Below are positions 13,441-24,286 of a stretch of 64,000 nt of DNA, in pieces (positions within the stretch are counted from its first letter, which is position 1; each line of letters starts with the position of its first letter). The stretch is from Stropharia rugosoannulata (lineage: Eukaryota; Basidiomycota; Agaricomycetes; Agaricales; Strophariaceae), in assembly GCA_028532985.1 (NCBI GenBank), contig JANCIK010000010.1, positions 2,852,001 through 2,916,000 on the forward strand, in the 5' to 3' direction. The notes beneath the pieces were generated by a model. The model had not been told where the DNA came from. It ran no database searches and saw only the letters and a list, made by a program, of their open reading frames with translations. The position numbers and the translations under genes were made by a program.

Positions 13441-15917
13441 AATGCCTCTAACCATCGCGCTGACAAGGCCAAAAGAATTCTTTCTCGATTGTTCGCAGTG
13501 ATCATTGGAGTGAATGAGTATAAGGACAAACAAATTCCCAATCTCTTCGGTGCAGTCACCGATGCTAATGCTGTTCAAGACTTCTTTCGCTCTTGGGGGA
13601 CTCGTCCTGAGCGTATCATAAACCTGCGTAACTCGGAGGCCACCAAGTCCAGAATTATTGGATCCATCGACAGTCTCGCGACAAACAACGCCATTGAGGA
13701 AAACGATCCTATTTTGATATACTTCGCTGGTCACGGTTCTCAGACAGAGGCACCCAGTGAAATTTGGGAGACCAGCGATGCCAAGAACCAGATACAAATG
13801 ATCCTCCCCTACGATTTCATGCGTAACGGGTCTACTACTTCTGACGGCCAGGGTGTTTGGGACATCACATTATCGAAGCTCCTGGAGAAGGTTTCTAAAG
13901 CGAAATCTAACAATATTGTCCGTCTTTAACACTTGCATTTATTTGAAGGCTTACTGTCTTTCTAGACCGTTATTTTCGACTGTTGCCACTCTGGATCAGG
14001 CACTAGAAATGACTTGAACACTCGCGGTGTCGAATTGCCTGACGGCTATGCGATTCCCATGAGCGTGTTTGAGTCTGAGATGGGTAATCATAGAGCCACG
14101 TCGATACCTCAAGAATACCAGAGTGCGGGAATGATGTCCCATGTCCTTTTAGCAGCTTGTAAGAAAGGGCAGGTTGCGAAAGAGGTCTCCGATGGAGTTA
14201 AGCAGCGCGGGGCATTCACTTTACAACTTCTCGCTTTGCTCGCTCAAGGAATCGGGAATTTCACCTACCAAGAGGCTATAGAGAAGTTACCCCAGGTTGC
14301 GAAAGAGTAAGCTGACTTGTACTCTACATACTATTATGACCTCGCTGATTTCAATTTCTAGTCAGGATCCGCAATGCGAAGGAGTGAATCAGCATCGCGT
14401 TCTTTTTACAACCAAAGGCAAAAAAGACGCGACCATGACGACAATGTATCCTCTCACTCAGAGCACAGTAGCCGGAGCCGGGGTGTATATACTACAAGCA
14501 GGATCGGCGCATGGTATTACGACAGGCGCGATCTTTTCCGTCTACTCAGACTCCGTGGCGCTGTCGAAAATCGGGTCCGTAAAGGCTGTAGAGGTTGGAA
14601 ATTATCAAACTACTTGCTCTTTCGATGGCGCCAAATCCCCTTTCATTCTTTACGACCAAGCCTTCGCAATACAGACTCAAATAGGAGCGAATGAGCATAC
14701 GTTTATATGCGTCAAAGACAAGGGGTTACGCGAGCGACTTGAAAGAGCTCGCACGCTTAATGACAGATTCCGCCTCGTAGAGCAACAATCGGGGTTGGTT
14801 GACCTCGTTATCACTCAAGCAGGGTCTCGTTTCAGATTCGATATAATGGACCAAATCTGTCGCAAGAACGAGATGAAGAGCATGCCTTTCGATGTTGATG
14901 TTGATATCACCAAGTCCCAAGATAATTTCCTTTACCTCCTTTCCATTCTTAGGAGGGCTGCCGATTTCTACTGGCATCTTCGTCGTGTTAACAGTAATCC
15001 TGCGATAGATAAAACCAAAATCGGTCTCGACTGTTTCAAACTCGTGAGGTCAGACAAGCCAATCGACTGTAACAACGGATTCTATAGGCCCCTTGTCCCG
15101 ACCACAACAAACTTCTGTGTGAATGGTACGATTACCATAACCGTCAACGAAGACGACATATATGGGTTTAGAATCAACAACCTTAGTAAATGCTCTCTTT
15201 ATGTCGCTCTTTTCTACTTCGACATCAGCGACCTGAGCATCCGTAATGCCATCTATTTTTTCTGCTGATTATTCGCTAATATCTTCCATTCACAGATGCT
15301 TACTATCTACCAGGCAATGCCGCGTCGGGGAATGTAGATTTTTCTATTCCGCCCAACGGTTCGCTTCCAATTGGATATGGCGACAGCGGTACCCCATGTC
15401 AGGTGTTCACCTTACGGGAGGACCAAAGCGTAGACGTTGGATTCCTCAAGCTTTACATGTGCACGAAATACGTTGATTTCTCTGGTATCATTCAAGAGTC
15501 GCCCTTTGAAACTTCACGAGGGACCCAGAACTGGAGTGCTAAAATTCCCGACGAACAGCTCTGGGGCACGGTTACAATCCCAATCATTCAGAGAGCTACG
15601 AAGGCTCGCGGCGGCTTTAACTGGAGAGTAGGAGGTATTCTCAGTAGATGTTTACGTTTCTTGGATCGATCTTAGTGGCTGTTATGCTCGTGTAATTGTA
15701 GATAATGCGGGCCGTTGATGTTCAAGCAATAGTACATGCGATCATATCTAAAGATCTAAAGCACGAGTCCGCTAAAACGTTTGCACTACACGAGGTCCAT
15801 GAGTATGAGCTGTCGGCTTCTTGTGAGATTCGGATGTCAAATGAATTACCTCCAGTACACAAGGTGCCTGCCATGCTATGGGTTACATCACATAGCAGCG
15901 TGTATGAACTGCTATGA
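13441..15917 (+). CDS. Caspase-domain (peptidase C14) protein with long C-terminal module, copy 1
   Basis: Seen: a caspase fold with LFAVIIGVNEYKD (first strand), ILIYFAGHGSQTEA (catalytic His) and, after an intron at about 13919-13965, TVIFDCCHSGSGTRND (catalytic Cys in DCCHSG). The p10-like part has MMSHVLLAACKKGQVAKE and KQRGAFTLQLLALLAQ. A C-terminal module follows with AGSAHGITTGAIFSVYSD, LSILRRAADFYWHLRR, ITITVNEDDIYGFRINN, LYVALFYFDISDLSI, SLPIGYGDSGTPCQVF and GFLKLYMCTKYVDFSGI. Known: fungal type-I-like or orthocaspase-like C14 proteins cleave after basic residues. The end module resembles the region found behind some bacterial caspases (DUF4384-like). Inferred: a cytosolic protease or stress/death effector. 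Odd: no in-frame ATG precedes the first strand, so an upstream exon is missing. A last small exon (about 15702-15917) adds about 70 residues absent from copy 2. Confidence 0.8.
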
Positions 15918-16558
15918 TTAATCTCACGGAATGGCTTGGGAATGGTTGAAATAAATCAAGGGAAGATGTACATTTACTTTTCATTCATTAATTGACATTT
16001 GTTGTCACTTGTGTCATAAAAAGATGTTGGGTCGTCTCTGAGTTGCCCGACCTTGGTTTAGTTCGTCAAACAGAGCTAAAACTGAAAGCTAAGAGCCAGA
16101 ACTATAAATGCGGTTTCACGCCGCGACAGGTGGCTAGACGGTCAAACGTGTAGTAACGCTGCCTATGAAGCTTCAGTACTTCAGTGGGCACGTGGCAACA
16201 TATTAATAACGTATACGACTGCTCTGCTGAAGAACGTCAAGTATATAGCTAGGCACCTTCACAACCCCGACGACATCTTTTTATCTCAGCATCATAGTAC
16301 ATAAATGCGTCTGCGCTTTCCTAGCCTGATTACTCGGGGAGCCTCGAAGGCCAAATTAATAATAAAATCGTGGGTTATAATTCCTCATCATAGTAGTATG
16401 TAAACTGACCCTACCAGTAATACCGTCCATAGGCTTTCCCCAAAGCATAGCGTTGCACATCTATTTAATATACATCCAAGCTCTTCTTCAGACAATCGCA
16501 AGGTATCCAACACAAGGCACATTTAATTATAAATTTATTATTAACAAATTCTTCCAGC
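15918..16558 (+). other. Intergenic region between the two caspase genes
   Basis: AT-rich, with no supported gene. It should contain the terminator of copy 1 and the promoter and first exon of copy 2. An ATG at about 16304 opens about 33 codons that stop just past a GTATGT donor near 16398; this is a candidate first exon only. Confidence 0.4.
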
Positions 16559-18736
16559 AAAACGCGTCCGTCAGTCGCCCACCTGCCATCTTTGCTGTGA
16601 TAATCGGAATAGACACCTACCAAGATCCAAAAATTCCAGATCTCAGTGGTGCAGTGGCCGACGCCGACGCTGTACGCGACTTTCTACTGTCTGAATATGG
16701 TGTGCCAAAGGATCGCGTTGTGAACCTACGTAATGGCGATGCCACGGGTGCCGCGATCGTTAGCAATCTCAACGACCTTGTTACAAATACAGAGATTACG
16801 GCGAACGACCCCATTCTCATATACTATGCTGGCCATGGAAGCGAGACTAAATCGCCTCTGCCGGAATGGTGGCCCTCTGCGAATGGGAAAATACAGATGC
16901 TGCTGCCCTGCGATTTTTTGTCTGGGGGATCGGGGACGCCCATCGGTCAGGGTGTGTGGGATATAGTCCTTGGGAGTGTGCTCGGCCGCATAGCACATGC
17001 CAAGTCGGACAATATAGTACGTAAATTTATCGTTATTCAATATTTGGACACTTAGAAAAATATAATGCGCCTTAGACCGTCATTCTTGACTGTTGCCACT
17101 CTGGTTCGGGCACTCGCAAAGTAGCGGTAGCAGACAACGAAAATACTAGGCTTCGAGGGATTGATCTACATGAGAGCTATACAATCCCGAAGGTCCTCCT
17201 CCAGGCAGAAATAGAAAGTCACCGCGCCGACGCTATCCCCACATATCTAAGCAAAACAGGCCTAAGGTCGCATATACTTCTTGCGAGCTGCCAACAGGGA
17301 GAGGGCGCTCATGAGATTGAAGGCCGTGGCGCGTTCACTTATGCGTTCCTCGATCTCATTCAAACGGAGCCTATTGACTGTCTGACATACAAGGATACAA
17401 TTGACCGCATAAAGCTCAATGGGTACGTCTTTAGTTCATTTTCCCTTCTTTTCTGAATCTGATTTTCTCTTTTCCGATTATAAGACAACATCCCCAATGC
17501 GAAGGCATAAACCAGACGCGTTTACTTTTTAACGCAAAAGTCACCCAGCGCCGGCGCGTGCTCTATGAGCTCTCGGCTGGGTCGGGCCCAGGGAAATACA
17601 AGCTTTCCGCGGGAACGGCACACGGTATCACGAACGGCGCACAGTTCGCAGTGTACGCGGAAAAAAATAGGACCACCCTCCTGGGTACAATCTCTGCGTT
17701 TGCTACAAGCGAATTTACTACACTCTGTGATCTTGCTCAACATAATTCCAGTCCCTTCTTACTCCCAGACAAAAGAGCATATGCCGCGCAGGTTCGTGTA
17801 GGTGCCGGTCAGGCGCTGCGCGTGTTTGTTCCCCGCAACGACCCGCTGCACAATCAGCTCAATATCATGGTAGAAATGGAAAATCAGGCAGAAAGGGCTG
17901 GGGTCGTGGATATGTCTCGACGCTCCTTCCGTCTCGTCCGAAACGCGACAGAGGAACCGGATCTTGAGCTGAGCACGAATGGTTTGCACGTCCAGTTTTT
18001 CATAAAGGACAAGGTCTGTCTCGATCACGGCCTGACAAAAATGCCGTTTGACCATATCAGGGCAAACGACACCGAACGACTCTCTGTGATTCTTCGTAGA
18101 GCGGCGGATTTCTACTGGAACCTACGTTTGGGTCGAGCAGACCCGCTCGGCAATGTATTGACACAAAAAATCAGCTTGGAGTGCTACAAGCTAAAACACT
18201 CTGGAATACTTAACGACGCATTCCAAGGCATTATGGCTCCGGATGGACCTAATCTTGTTCATGAAGGTAAAATTCGCGTCGACATCAACGAGAAGATAAC
18301 GTACGGATTCAAGATCAAAAACAACTTTTCTTTCCCAATCTACACGGCGCTATTTTATTATGACATGAGCGATTTGAGTATAGGTGAGTGAGGTCCTTGT
18401 CGGAGATGATTATTCACTAACATGATCCCAGAGCCCTATTATTTGCCAGGCCACGCCGCCGACGGGAACTTAGACTCATCTGTCCCGGCCAGGGGGTCCC
18501 TGGCTATCGGTTACGGTGATAGCGGGGCGCCGGCGCGAATCTATTATCTCAGAGAGAACCAGAATCTCGACATAGGTATCCTGAAACTTTGCATATCGAC
18601 GGAGTACGTTGATTTCTCTGCCATCCCGCAGACATCACCTTTCAACGACGACGAGCGTGGTATACTGCAGAAAGAAAGAGAACAACGTCTGTGGTGTACT
18701 ATAACTATCCCCATCATCCAGACAAGTACAGTATAG
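16559..18736 (+). CDS. Caspase-domain (peptidase C14) protein with long C-terminal module, copy 2
   Basis: Seen: the same architecture and at least one identical intron site as copy 1. PPAIFAVIIGIDTYQD is followed by ILIYYAGHGSETKS (catalytic His), then an intron at about 17018-17077, and TVILDCCHSGSGTRK (catalytic Cys). The p10-like part has SHILLASCQQGEGAHE. The C-terminal module has SAGTAHGITNGAQFAVYAE, LSVILRRAADFYWNLRLG, IRVDINEKITYGFKIKNN, IYTALFYYDMSDLSI, SLAIGYGDSGAPARI and GILKLCISTEYVDFSAI. It ends after TITIPIIQTSTV with a TAG. Inferred: a tandem duplicate, clearly diverged (roughly half identical by eye) but with all catalytic motifs kept. Odd: no ATG in the open frame back to 16453, so a 5' exon is unresolved; an acceptor CTTCCAG ends at 16558. 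Confidence 0.8.
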
Positions 18737-19475
18737 CGAAGGTATCAAATATGGTTATGCAGCTCATTTCCCAAAGCGTTATTTAGATAGTTTATGTTAC
18801 ATTATCCATTCCCTTTGCTCAGGCTGATCTAATATGATTTATTTACTTTGTCTACCCGTACGGGCTCGCAGTAGTCGTAAGGTCCCCGGAGTGCGTGAGA
18901 GGCATCGAGACTCGGGATCACAGAAGTGCGATATCACGTCAATTATTATAATCCCGATCTCAATGGAGTCCTTCGATTAATTATACGGAACGGAAGGAGT
19001 GATGTATACGTGGCCGAGAAATGCGAAACATCAGTAGGCGGGTGTCCTGATACCCGGTAGACTCTCCCCTTGGCGAGACGATACCCAGCTGCTGGTTCTG
19101 GCTCTGAGAACTGAACCCACAGTTGACGTTACCCGTCCCATTGCCCAATACAATGGATGTTGTGTTGTAATCAGCATCAGGCATGTTTCGGCCCTGGCAA
19201 TAGCAGAACGTGACTGATGATAAGGCCAGTCCGCGCCTTGGTGGCATGGTATGAAGGTCACTTTGCAGCGGCCACTCTTTCTTTTCCGCCGGATAAATGC
19301 TACTGTAGGTCCAGGAGAATGATTACCGTCTGAGGGTGGAACGTTTAAGTACGCAGTGCATTGTAGATGCACTAACAAGTAACCGAGATTCAGATGCTCT
19401 ATGTATCTAGTAGCAAATGGCCTATTCCTATTCTAAGTATATACGCCAGAGCCTTCAGTGTTGCCCAAATACCCT
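18737..19475. other. Convergent intergenic region
   Basis: This lies between the stops of caspase copy 2 (plus) and the old yellow enzyme (minus). Minus-strand open stretches at about 18981-19378 have no family resemblance and no believable start or splice structure; they may be chance or a remnant. Confidence 0.4.
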
Positions 19476-21016
19476 TCATTCATACTTCGCAACAGGGTAG
19501 TCAGTGTACCCAGTGCTCCAATCTTGGGAGTTTTTATTCGTCTGGAAGTGTTGGTAATCGGGGGCGTTGTCGAACGGCTTGTCATGCAATACGCGCTTGA
19601 CAAGGTCCGGATGCATAATGAACGGTATACCCATGAAAAACCCATCTATCTTTCCTGATTCGATGAGCTGCTCGCCCTCGGCGGGGAGCACGTCAGCGTT
19701 CAGGAACACGCGTGAGTTCTTAACGAGCGGGCGGTAGGTCGCGAGTACGTCGTGTTTAGTAGAGCGTGGGACACCTGAACAATACATTCCAGGCGCGTCA
19801 ATACACTCTGGTTCATAGAGCTTACTAGGGAAGGAGAGTAGCTTACCGTCAAAAGAGACCTCTAATTTCTCTGCATAGCGTACGAGCTCGATGAAAGCAA
19901 GGCTGAGTTTATCAGCCTCCGTGATGAGGTAGGAGAACGTCGCAACGGCTTCCTCTAGTGGCATCCTGTTTAAAAAATAACTTCAGTTATGCTGTTCGTT
20001 TGGCAAATCAAGCGAGAATTATTACCCCATGTCGTTGTACCCTCCACATGGATTGAGCTTGATGGCAACGTTCTTATGAAAAACTTCTTGTGCTGCCTTC
20101 AACACTTCCAAGGCAAATTTAGTGCGTTTCTCGGGGCTTCCTCCCCATTCGTCCGTCCTCTTGTTAGATGAGCTATCGAGGAACTGGTTGACGAGATAGC
20201 CATTTGCGCCGTGAACTGCGCGCCCGAAATTTGAATATGATAAGACAATGATTACAAGTTTCCACTCACTTTCCACGCCGTCGAATCCGGCTTTCTTAGC
20301 AAGGGCAGCAGCATTTTTGAACTGCGCTACAATTGTCCAGGGATCCTTGATTTCTGTAGGCTAGGATAAACAGTAATAAGTAAGTATACCTTATCGCTCC
20401 CTGAATAAATTATCCCTTACAGTGACATATCCTGGCTCGCCCGGAATGTGGCGGAACCGCCCTCCGCGTGCAGTAACGGCAGATGGCGCGTACACAGGCT
20501 CCCCAGCCAGAATTTGCTCGGGAGCATCCGGATGCGCGACACGACCGACTAGAACTGATCCGTTAATAAAAGTATCTTATATTTAATGATCGGGTTTCGC
20601 ACCATGCCAGAGCTATTGAAACTCTCAATCAGATTCACCTCAAACCAAAATGACAAATGAGACTGACCTGAGCAAAGATCTTGCCGCCCGCGGCATGAAC
20701 ACCGTCAACGATGTTCTTCCATCCTGCGACGTGCTGCTCGTCCCAAAGTCCGGGTGCGTGGGGCCATTCAGTGCTACGCGCAATTAACTATGCAGGAAGG
20801 AGGACAAAATAGGAACGCTGCTTACCCCTGACGGGTGATCAGAATTCCCTCAGTTAAAATGAGCCCTGCATCGGCGCGCTGAGCGTAGTACTCTCGCATG
20901 AGGTCCGTGGGGTACGTGTTCTCAGCGCGGTTGCGGGTGAGCGCGGCCATGCCTATCCTATTTTTTAGGATGTTTGTGCCGACTTGGACAGGGTGGAATA
21001 TCGCTGTAGGGGCCAT
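19476..21016 (-). CDS. NADH:flavin oxidoreductase, old yellow enzyme family
   Basis: Seen: start MAPTAIFHPVQVGTNILKNR, then MAALTRNRAENTYPTDLM and EYYAQRADAGLILTEG. Later come TEWPHAPGLWDEQHVAGWK, GRVAHPDAPEQ, PSAVTARGG, an AAALAKKAGFDGVE helix and VHGANGYLVNQFLDSSSN with its FMN/substrate-side H-x-x-N pair, then KRTDEWGGSPEKRTKFALEV. The last exon has VFLNADVLPAEGEQL, GKIDGFFMGIPFIMHPDL and the tail SQDWSTGYTDYPVAKYE. Known: OYEs are FMN proteins that use NAD(P)H to reduce activated alkenes; fungi use them in ergot, sterol and stress metabolism. Length is close to the usual 370-400 residues over about six exons. It diverges from the hydrolase and P450 genes to the right, sharing that intergenic region. 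Confidence 0.9.
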
Positions 21017-21094
21017 TTGTGTTTACAATTGCTGTAAGCTGGACTTGAGAGTGTAAGAGTGGATTAGATTGGATGTGCGGCCTCCAACGCGCCT

Positions 21095-21102
21095 CTTATA
21101 TA
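21095..21102 (-). promoter_or_regulatory. TATA-like box of the old yellow enzyme gene
   Basis: TATATAAG on the minus strand, about 80 nt upstream of the start codon at 21016. Confidence 0.5.
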
Positions 21103-22441
21103 CTCCTCATCGCCCAGAGATAACTTGGTAAACGCTCTGCCGCCGAGTGACTAACGTACACTACCCCTGGCCCAAAAGGAAAGCAGTTTGACATAAGCGC
21201 TTGCATAAGCGCCTACCACATTTGCTGTAGAATCCTAGGTGTGAACATCTTACTTTGAACTTACGCGAGGTAGAGTAAGCATATTGACACTGCAACTGCA
21301 GTACTGCCCAACAACTGTGGGAGTTGCTCGCCATACTAGGCAGCGTTGACAAAGAGTGTGGATAAAAATAGCATTGCTTACCATTTACTAAGTACATAAG
21401 CCAGATGGGTGTCATAAAGAGTCTACAAGGGGATAAAAGTGACAATTACACAGTACACTATACTGCGCAACTAAGCAATTATATCCAACTTATATCTACA
21501 TAACAAAGTAACATAACAAAGTACCTGTCACGTTCTGCCACCTCTTCAAAAGTGGCTGTACGGTCATTCCATCAAATAAGCTCTGGAAATGTGTACCATT
21601 GTATTTGGAATGATATTGAGAGCCTAGGTAGTAATCCTTATTCCAAGCTCCAGCTGTTACGGACAGTTCACAGAAGAGAGTGAAACCTAGATCGAGATAC
21701 AAGTGCAATGTATTACATTTAAGCGTTTATGACCCTTTACATCGCAGAGCGTCATGCTCTAAGTATAACGGGCGTACCGCTGGAAACTAATGGTTTTATT
21801 GTGTATGTGTCTAGGCGATAATTACTCAGGCAACCTATTCTGTCCAACTCCAATTTCCATTAATGTATATCAGTGCTATGCCTTAATTTCAAGCCTTGCC
21901 GTCTCTACAGTCACAAAGGATTGTGCGGTAAGTATCGATGAAGGAAACAACGGTCATTTCACTTCCTTTACCTTTATTTTCTATCGTTATTCATGAAAAG
22001 GCATGACGTTGTCGATAATCTCCTCATCTACTAAGTATAATAACAGGTGATAGACAAAAATAGCACCAGTATGTACTCTACATATGTAGTTCTATTTTCA
22101 GCCGTTTCCTGTCACTAGGTTAAAAATGCTGTTTAAACTTATGCACTAGCCACATTTGTGAATTGACAACGAGACGACATGTCTAGCAATACTCAATGAT
22201 AAATAGCACTTTTGAAGATGATGATCTTAATTCAAGAGCTTTCATACTACGATACATGCCGTTCCACGACTGCTTGCACTCACAATCTCCTACTCATTTT
22301 CCTTTCTTTGACAAGTTTAAACTTTAGACCCCCTATTATCTCGGCTTTCGGGTCTACGCAGACGATAATCTTTGGACTCGTTAAATGCAGGTTCATGCCG
22401 CATAGGCTGACAACAAACGGGTTTACGAAGATGGCAACATC
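21103..22441. other. Stretch without a recognised gene
   Basis: Two minus-strand open segments (about 21496-21708 and 21161-21445) could be joined by short introns into a small secreted-like protein that begins with a hydrophobic leader (MHLYLDLGFTLFCELSV). I recognise no family and the joins are weak. The remainder is AT-rich. Confidence 0.35.
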
Positions 22442-22448
22442 TATAAAT
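22442..22448 (+). promoter_or_regulatory. TATA-like box of the alpha/beta hydrolase gene
   Basis: TATAAAT lies 57 nt upstream of the ATG at 22499, a fitting distance for a fungal core promoter. Confidence 0.5.
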
Positions 22449-22498
22449 CCTGCTAACACTTGTGTGCGGGATTGTAGCTGTTTCAAGTTTTCCACATT

Positions 22499-23894
22499 AT
22501 GCAGGTATCCCGTCTACAACACCACCTCGCCCCGGGGGGAAACTCCCAGAATCCATTTCACATCCTCGCGACTCAGTACTACACCGCTGACTCTGCAGCC
22601 AACATCGCCGGTGTAACCCTACTTTTTGTGCACGCTGTTGGGCTACACAAAGAGACCTGGGAGCCGACCATACACAAGTTATTCGAATTAAATAAACGCC
22701 AGTTACTGTCACCAATCCGCGACATCTTCTCCGTCGAGCTTCCCAACCACGGAGAATCAGCAATATTGAACGAGAAGATCATTCAGTCGCAGTACGCAGA
22801 CTCCTGCAAGTACACACCTCCTGTTCACCTGCTCCTGCTCTGACTGGAATATTAGGGCCGACTAAAACCATCGCTCAAGCTATTTACGACTTCCTATCGG
22901 CTGGCCTACATCGTGGAGCGCGCGTAGATTTTACCAAACGAAGGATTATTGCAATTGGTCATTCAATTGGAGCAGCGGGACTGTATGTTCCTTCCATCAT
23001 CATACAGCTGGACATGTCATAACCGTATGCAATTAACATCTACCAGATTCTTAATGACGGAGCTGAAGCCGGAAATCAAGCTCGAAGTCATCATAGCCAT
23101 CGAGCCTGGGATTGGAATGAAAGACTGCTCTGACAGCGAGAGGTCGCTAGAGCTCCTAAACGCTTGGACATGGCTCCGGACGGATGTTTGGCGGTCAAAA
23201 CAGGCCGCACAGAAGTACCTTTCCCAGTCCCCTGTCCACTCGCTATGGGACTCCCGAGTTAGGGATCTTTACGTAGTAAGAGCCCGATTATGTTTGCGGT
23301 CGAACTGGGCTGAAATTGTACCGAATACATCAGAAACATGGCCTAAGGATGCACAATGCGGTCAACTACAGTGGGCCTTTCTCTTTCAAAGGGGTAACAA
23401 CATGTGCCACAAAGTCACAAGAGACAGTAAGTCCGAATCCGCTCAGCGTTCGCTGTGTTGAGTCTGTAATCCAATTTGCATTGTGCATAGGCATGTTATC
23501 GAAGTGAACAACTCACAGTAGATGCTACGGAAGCGTATGCGCATTTACTCTCTCGCAGGTTCCCAATACACATCATATTTGGTAGTGTCCACGATGTCTT
23601 GTATGTTTTTAAGAAGTCTGGAATCCCAGTTATACTACGGCCTTACTGATATATAATAGCGGGGAGAAATTGAAGAAATCAATTGCAAACAAGGTTCCTG
23701 AACACAGCCCAGCATCAGTCACTTACATCGAAGGTGCAGGTCATCTAGTAAGTTAACCATCTTATTGTACTCAAATCAACCTGCTAACTGTCTACGTTCG
23801 CTAAAAGGTCGTTCAACAGCGTCCCGATGATGTTGCACAATGCATTTCAGTCGTATTAGCCAACGTGAACTTGCATGCTCTTGCCCGCATGTAG
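22499..23894 (+). CDS. Alpha/beta hydrolase (Lpx1/AKT2-like), possible peroxisomal
   Basis: Seen: start MQVSRLQHHLAPGG, then VTLLFVHAVGLHKETWEPTI (oxyanion strand) and FSVELPNHGESA. The nucleophile elbow is RRIIAIGHSIGAAGL (Ser in GHSIG), followed by VIIAIEPGIGMKD. A late acidic residue lies in HIIFGSVHDV and the catalytic His in YIEGAGHLVVQQRPDDVA. All joins work in phase if intron 1 (22806-22855) is a GC-AG intron. The C-terminus is LARM, which fits the loose PTS1 pattern (small-basic-L/M). Known: the family includes peroxisomal lipase Lpx1 and the AKT2-type hydrolases of fungal secondary metabolism. Inferred: an esterase or thioesterase-like enzyme of about 370 residues, perhaps peroxisomal. 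It lies 393 nt upstream of a P450 on the same strand. Confidence 0.8.
22806..22855 (+). other. GC-AG intron in the alpha/beta hydrolase gene
   Basis: A GCAAGT donor and an ATTAG acceptor give a 50-nt intron. It is the only join I found that keeps the frame between ...QYADS and PTKTIAQAIYDF, with Trp formed across the junction. GT donors nearby all shift the frame. Confidence 0.6.
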
Positions 23895-24286
23895 CGAGGT
23901 GCAAGGGTCCGTACTTGTTACTAGACTTTAAACTTCAAGTCAAGAGACGCGTATATAGTTGTCTGAACAATTTCACAGTGCGCTTATTTAAAGTATTATT
24001 TATAGTATTCATGGGCGTGGTCCGGCGTGCATGTGCCAGTGCCAAGTCCCATTCCAATCTCTACTATGTTCACAAATTTTCCGGCACATCGACTGTCGAC
24101 AGTAGTAACGCTCCCGCGGTCTCAACAATTAAATGGCTTTAACTGCAGCGTGCTTGAAAGGACAACCCTGTACAAACAGCTGGTCGGAGTTGATTAATTG
24201 ATTGTCAGAAGCGAATTAAGTACCGAATATGTCACACATAATATGACAGCAGAACCTTCTACCTTCCGACACTCATTCTTAGTGCT

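Noticed and set aside
13489..13500. TTG or GTG start for caspase copy 1
   Set aside because: Nuclear fungal genes start with ATG, and the conserved first strand would begin at residue 1-2, which is too short. A missing upstream exon is more likely.
18981..19378. Overlapping minus-strand open frames of 88 and 115 codons
   Set aside because: No family resemblance, no convincing start context, and they lie in the convergent 3' regions of two genes. Kept only as possible remnants.
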